Shown: positions 61,263 through 64,000 of the stretch, one piece after another
Layout: each line of letters begins with the position of its first letter
Position numbering within the stretch: position 1 is the stretch's first letter
Assembly: GCF_000244955.1 (NCBI RefSeq)
Contig: NZ_CM001439.1
Span: 3,766,643-3,830,642, forward strand
Source: Saccharomonospora marina XMU15
Lineage (GTDB): Bacteria; Actinomycetota; Actinomycetes; Mycobacteriales; Pseudonocardiaceae
Reading direction: 5' to 3'
DNA length: 64,000 nt
Program-made: the position numbers and the translations under genes
Notes under the pieces: model-generated
Told to the model about the DNA's origin: nothing
Database searches by the model: none
Seen by the model: only the letters and a program-made list of their open reading frames with translations

Positions 61263-62741
61263 TCAGTCTCCCGACTCGCCCCGCCACTTCGCGATCGGGC
61301 CCGCGCGGGATACCGCCCGCAGCCTGCGCTCGGTGGCCTCCCTCGCCCGCTGGGTGGTGACCACGAGCAGCTGATCCGCCTCCTGCAGCCTGGTGGTGTC
61401 CTGCGGGGTGAATCCGGCACCCCTTCGCACCACCAGGCTGACCCCGGCCCCGGAGGGCAACCGCAACTCGGCCAGGTACACACCGTGCAGCCGCGAGCCC
61501 TGCTGGATGCGGACCTGCAGCAGCACCGCTCCCAGTTCGTCCAGCGGCGCGGCGTCAACCTCCAGTTCCCTGGGCTCGGAGGGTTTGGCGACCCCCAGCA
61601 GCTTCGCCAGCGGCGTCAGCAACGCTGCCTGCACGAGGGTGAACACGATCACCAGCACGAAAACGGCGTCGACGAGCCGCTGCGCGCCCGCGATCCCCTC
61701 CGCCAGCGGAATGGTGGCCAGCACGATCGGCACGGCACCGCGAAGCCCTGCCCACGACAGGAACACCTGTTCGCGCCACGGCACCCGGAAGCCTGCGACC
61801 GAAAGCACCACCGAAACCGGCCTTGCCACGAGCAGCACCACCGCTCCCGCCACCAGCCCGGGTACCACGGCGTCGAGCAGCCTGCTGGGCGAGGCGAACA
61901 ACCCGAGCAGCACGAACAGGCCGATCTGGGCCAGCCAGCCCAGCCCTTCGGCGAAGGAGAGCGTGTCGGAACGGTGCGGAAGCCGCGCGTTGCCGAGCAC
62001 GACGCCCGCCACGTAGGTGGCGAGCAGGCCCGAGGCCAGCGCGAGCTGAGCAGAGGAGAAGGCGGCCACGCACACCGCCACGGCGGCCAGCGGGTAGAGC
62101 CCGGTGGCGGGCAACGCGGCCCTGCGCAACGCCCACGCGCCGAGCCAGCCGAGTGCCAGCCCGATCAGCGCTCCGGCCAGTAGCTGGTAGATCACCCGCA
62201 GCGGCACCGTCCAGTCGACGGTGCTACCGGTGGCCAGCAGCACCACCGCGATGTAGGTGGGCGCGTCGTTGAGGCCGGACTCGAGTTCGAGGATTCCGGA
62301 CAGCCGCTTACCGATGCCCGCTGTGCGCAACACGGAGAACACCGCGGCCGCGTCGGTCGAGGCGAGCACGGCACCCCACAGCAGCGCCGTCCGCCACTCC
62401 AGTTGGAACAGCCAGTGCAGCGCGGCACCGGTGACCGCGACGGTGACACCGACCGCCACTGTGGACAGTGCGATGCCGGGCCCGAGCACCGGTCTGATGT
62501 CCGACCATCGGGTGGTGATCCCACCTTCGGTGAGGATCATCACCAGCGCCGCGAGACCGAGGCTCTGGGTCAGCGTGGGATTGTCGAACTCGACGCCGAA
62601 ACCGGCCTCTCCGATGAGGACGCCGATACCGAGGTACAGCAGCAGTGACGGCAGGCCGAGCCGGATCGACAACCGAACCGCGACCACGGAGGCGAGTAGG
62701 ACGACGGCACCGGCACCGAGGATCACGGGAAGGTCGTCCAT
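61263..62741 (-). CDS. Potassium/proton antiporter (CPA1, NhaP2/CvrA-like)
   Basis: 492 aa. About 12-13 helices with CPA motifs (LIGEAGFGVEFDNP, STDAAAVFSVLR, ELESGLNDAPTYIAVVLLATG), then a cytoplasmic TrkA-C-like domain (VRIQQGSRLHGVYLAELRLPSGAGVSLVVRRGAGFTP). Expected to extrude K+ or Na+ for protons. ATG at 62741. Could support the osmotic life style suggested by betaine synthesis. Confidence 0.9.
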   Translation of the reverse strand: MDDLPVILGAGAVVLLASVVAVRLSIRLGLPSLLLYLGIGVLIGEAGFGVEFDNPTLTQSLGLAALVMILTEGGITTRWSDIRPVLGPGIALSTVAVGVTVAVTGAALHWLFQLEWRTALLWGAVLASTDAAAVFSVLRTAGIGKRLSGILELESGLNDAPTYIAVVLLATGSTVDWTVPLRVIYQLLAGALIGLALGWLGAWALRRAALPATGLYPLAAVAVCVAAFSSAQLALASGLLATYVAGVVLGNARLPHRSDTLSFAEGLGWLAQIGLFVLLGLFASPSRLLDAVVPGLVAGAVVLLVARPVSVVLSVAGFRVPWREQVFLSWAGLRGAVPIVLATIPLAEGIAGAQRLVDAVFVLVIVFTLVQAALLTPLAKLLGVAKPSEPRELEVDAAPLDELGAVLLQVRIQQGSRLHGVYLAELRLPSGAGVSLVVRRGAGFTPQDTTRLQEADQLLVVTTQRAREATERRLRAVSRAGPIAKWRGESGD

Positions 62742-62766
62742 GTCACCTCCCGCGTCTCAGCCTCGT

Positions 62767-63045
62767 TCAGCTATCCACAATAGAGTTTCTGAGCGCGCCG
62801 ACCCGGTCCTGCGACCCCTCCGGCGCGCCACGTACCTCGACCACCTTGTCCCTGGAACGCAGTCCCTTCACCACGGCCACGTCGCGCGGACGAACGGCGA
62901 ACGCGGCCGCGAGCACCCGGCACAGGGCATCGTTGGCGGCACCGTCGACGGCGCGGGCCCGCACCGACACCACGAGCGCCTCGCCGAGAGCGCCGTCCCA
63001 CACCCCGCCCACGGCGTCGCGCTTGGCACCGGGCTTGACCCGCAC
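62767..63045 (-). CDS. DUF167 (YggU) family protein
   Basis: About 92 aa: VRVKPGAKRDAVGG, LVVSVRARAVDGAANDALCRVLAAAFAVRPRDVAVVKGLRSRDKVVEV is the DUF167 pattern. The typical start MRFAVRVKPG is preceded here by no usable ATG; GTG at 63045 is the first plausible start although homology begins a few residues earlier. Function unknown. Confidence 0.75.
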   Translation of the reverse strand: MRVKPGAKRDAVGGVWDGALGEALVVSVRARAVDGAANDALCRVLAAAFAVRPRDVAVVKGLRSRDKVVEVRGAPEGSQDRVGALRNSIVDS

Positions 63046-63097
63046 CGCGAACCGCAGACTGTCCCATACGCGGTAACCGTGTCCGAGGTGCCGGGCG

Positions 63098-64000
63098 CTA
63101 CCGTTTCGCCACGGCGACGGTGACCTTGACGCCGTCGCCGACGGCGCCGGAGAACCCGTCCGCGACCGGGGCGTAGGAAACGTCCGCGGCCAGCGTCTCC
63201 CCCGCGACGAACGCCTCGTGGGCACGCACGGCCTCGGCGACGTCGGCAGGGGCGTCCACCGTGAGCACGATGCGGTCGGCGATGTCGAGCGAGGCGTCCC
63301 TGCGCGCCTGCTGCACCACCCGCACCAGGTCACGTGCCAGGCCTTCCCGCGCGAGTTCGGCCGTCACCTCGGTTTCGAGCAGCACGAGCCCCGAACCGCC
63401 GGGCAACTCGGCGGCCGCGCCCCGGTCCTTGGCCACGAGCCTGCGCTCGTACTCGCCGTCCAGCAGTTCCACACCGGCGGCCACCACGGCGCCGTCCGGG
63501 CTGGTTGTCCACTCGCCCGCCTTGACGGCCTTGATCACGCGCTGCACGTCCTTGCCGAGCCTCGGCCCAGCGGCCCTGGCGTTCACGGCGACCTCGAACT
63601 CCCCGTGCGCGGCGACATCGGTGGTCAGCTCCACCGACTTGACGTTCACCTCGTCGCGGATGATGTCGGTGAACGGGCGCAGCGGCTCCGCGTCCTCGGC
63701 CGCCACCAGCAGCTTCGCCAGCGGCAGCCGCACCCTCAGCTTGTTGGCCTTGCGCAGCGACAGCGCCGAGGAGCACACCTGCCGCACCCGGTCCATCGCC
63801 GTCACCAGCGCGGCGTCCGCGGGCAACTCGTCGACCAGCGGCCAGTCGGTCAGGTGCACCGATCGCCCTCCGGTCAGTCCACGCCACACGGCCTCCGTGG
63901 TGAGTGGCAGCAGCGGCGCCGCCGTACGGCACACGACCTCCAGCACCGTGTGCAGCGTGTCGATCGCGTCTCGCTCGCCCTGCCAGAACCGGTCCCGCGA
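63098..64000 (-). CDS. ileS: Isoleucyl-tRNA synthetase, C-terminal part (runs off the window)
   Basis: The last 300 residues of IleRS: the segment after [23 protein letters not shown], anticodon-binding helices ([49 protein letters not shown]) and the C-terminal domain with [10 protein letters not shown]. The catalytic domain lies beyond the right edge. Domain arrangement (no C-terminal zinc finger) fits the larger, eukaryote-like IleRS of actinobacteria. Confidence 0.93.
   Translation of the reverse strand, partial: SRDRFWQGERDAIDTLHTVLEVVCRTAAPLLPLTTEAVWRGLTGGRSVHLTDWPLVDELPADAALVTAMDRVRQVCSSALSLRKANKLRVRLPLAKLLVAAEDAEPLRPFTDIIRDEVNVKSVELTTDVAAHGEFEVAVNARAAGPRLGKDVQRVIKAVKAGEWTTSPDGAVVAAGVELLDGEYERRLVAKDRGAAAELPGGSGLVLLETEVTAELAREGLARDLVRVVQQARRDASLDIADRIVLTVDAPADVAEAVRAHEAFVAGETLAADVSYAPVADGFSGAVGDGVKVTVAVAKR

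Overview
The window is about 70% G+C, with almost no AT-rich gaps, frequent GTG/TTG starts and many 1-4 base start/stop overlaps (GTGA, ATGA, TTGA). Gene content (a conservon, NDMA-dependent alcohol dehydrogenase, HxlR-SCP2 regulator, DUF6461, class F sortase, PfkB-type adenosine kinase) points to a filamentous actinomycete. Pseudonocardiaceae (Saccharomonospora, Prauserella, Amycolatopsis or Actinopolyspora relatives) is the best guess. De novo glycine betaine synthesis suggests a salt-tolerant organism. This placement is inferred from content, not from a marker gene.

1-6.4 kb holds a complex I membrane-arm operon, nuoH-J-K-L-M-N. There is no nuoI between H and J, and nuoH is frameshifted by an exact 28-bp tandem duplication. 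6.4-13 kb holds metal transport (ArsR repressor with CDF exporter, short MgtE), DUF6461 and amphi-Trp proteins, formaldehyde dehydrogenase, a gamma-glutamylcyclotransferase-like protein and a thiolase. The CDF and mgtE genes are each followed by the same 21-bp tandem repeat in sense orientation. 13-16.9 kb holds an HxlR-type regulator divergent from a BNR-repeat protein coupled to a ThiS/MoaD-like protein ending in Gly-Gly, a stray 60-bp copy of nuoM, and a P450.

16.9-22.6 kb is a complete conservon (cvnA-B-C-D plus two P450s); the first P450 has EVLW in place of ExxR. 22.6-32.3 kb is mixed housekeeping and accessory DNA: DUF2000, a frameshifted AraC regulator, ThiI, a DivIVA-like coiled-coil protein, carbamate kinase, a PhoU-like protein coupled to a wax ester/TAG synthase-like protein, and NDMA-dependent alcohol dehydrogenase.

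32.3-42.5 kb is the metabolic centrepiece, all on the minus strand: fused glycine/sarcosine/dimethylglycine methyltransferase, metK, adenosine kinase, metH, ahcY, metF. Together these make betaine from glycine with three SAM and regenerate SAM: SAH to homocysteine plus adenosine, adenosine salvage, homocysteine remethylation, methionine adenylation. 43.2-46.4 kb is an IclR-linked 2-oxoacid dehydrogenase E1 alpha/E1 beta/free lipoyl-domain operon with no E2.

46.5-54.1 kb holds two Tat-exported phosphatases, an unrecognised protein, and a GH65 phosphorylase locus. In that locus an XRE regulator and the HAD phosphoglucomutase partner are both broken at one deletion-like junction. 54.1-64 kb holds Fpg/Nei glycosylase, Ppx/GppA, a class F sortase without its cysteine, a DUF885 peptidase-like protein, an HTH/Pro-rich/C-domain protein, RluD, LspA, a K+/H+ antiporter, DUF167, and the C-terminal part of ileS, which runs off the window.
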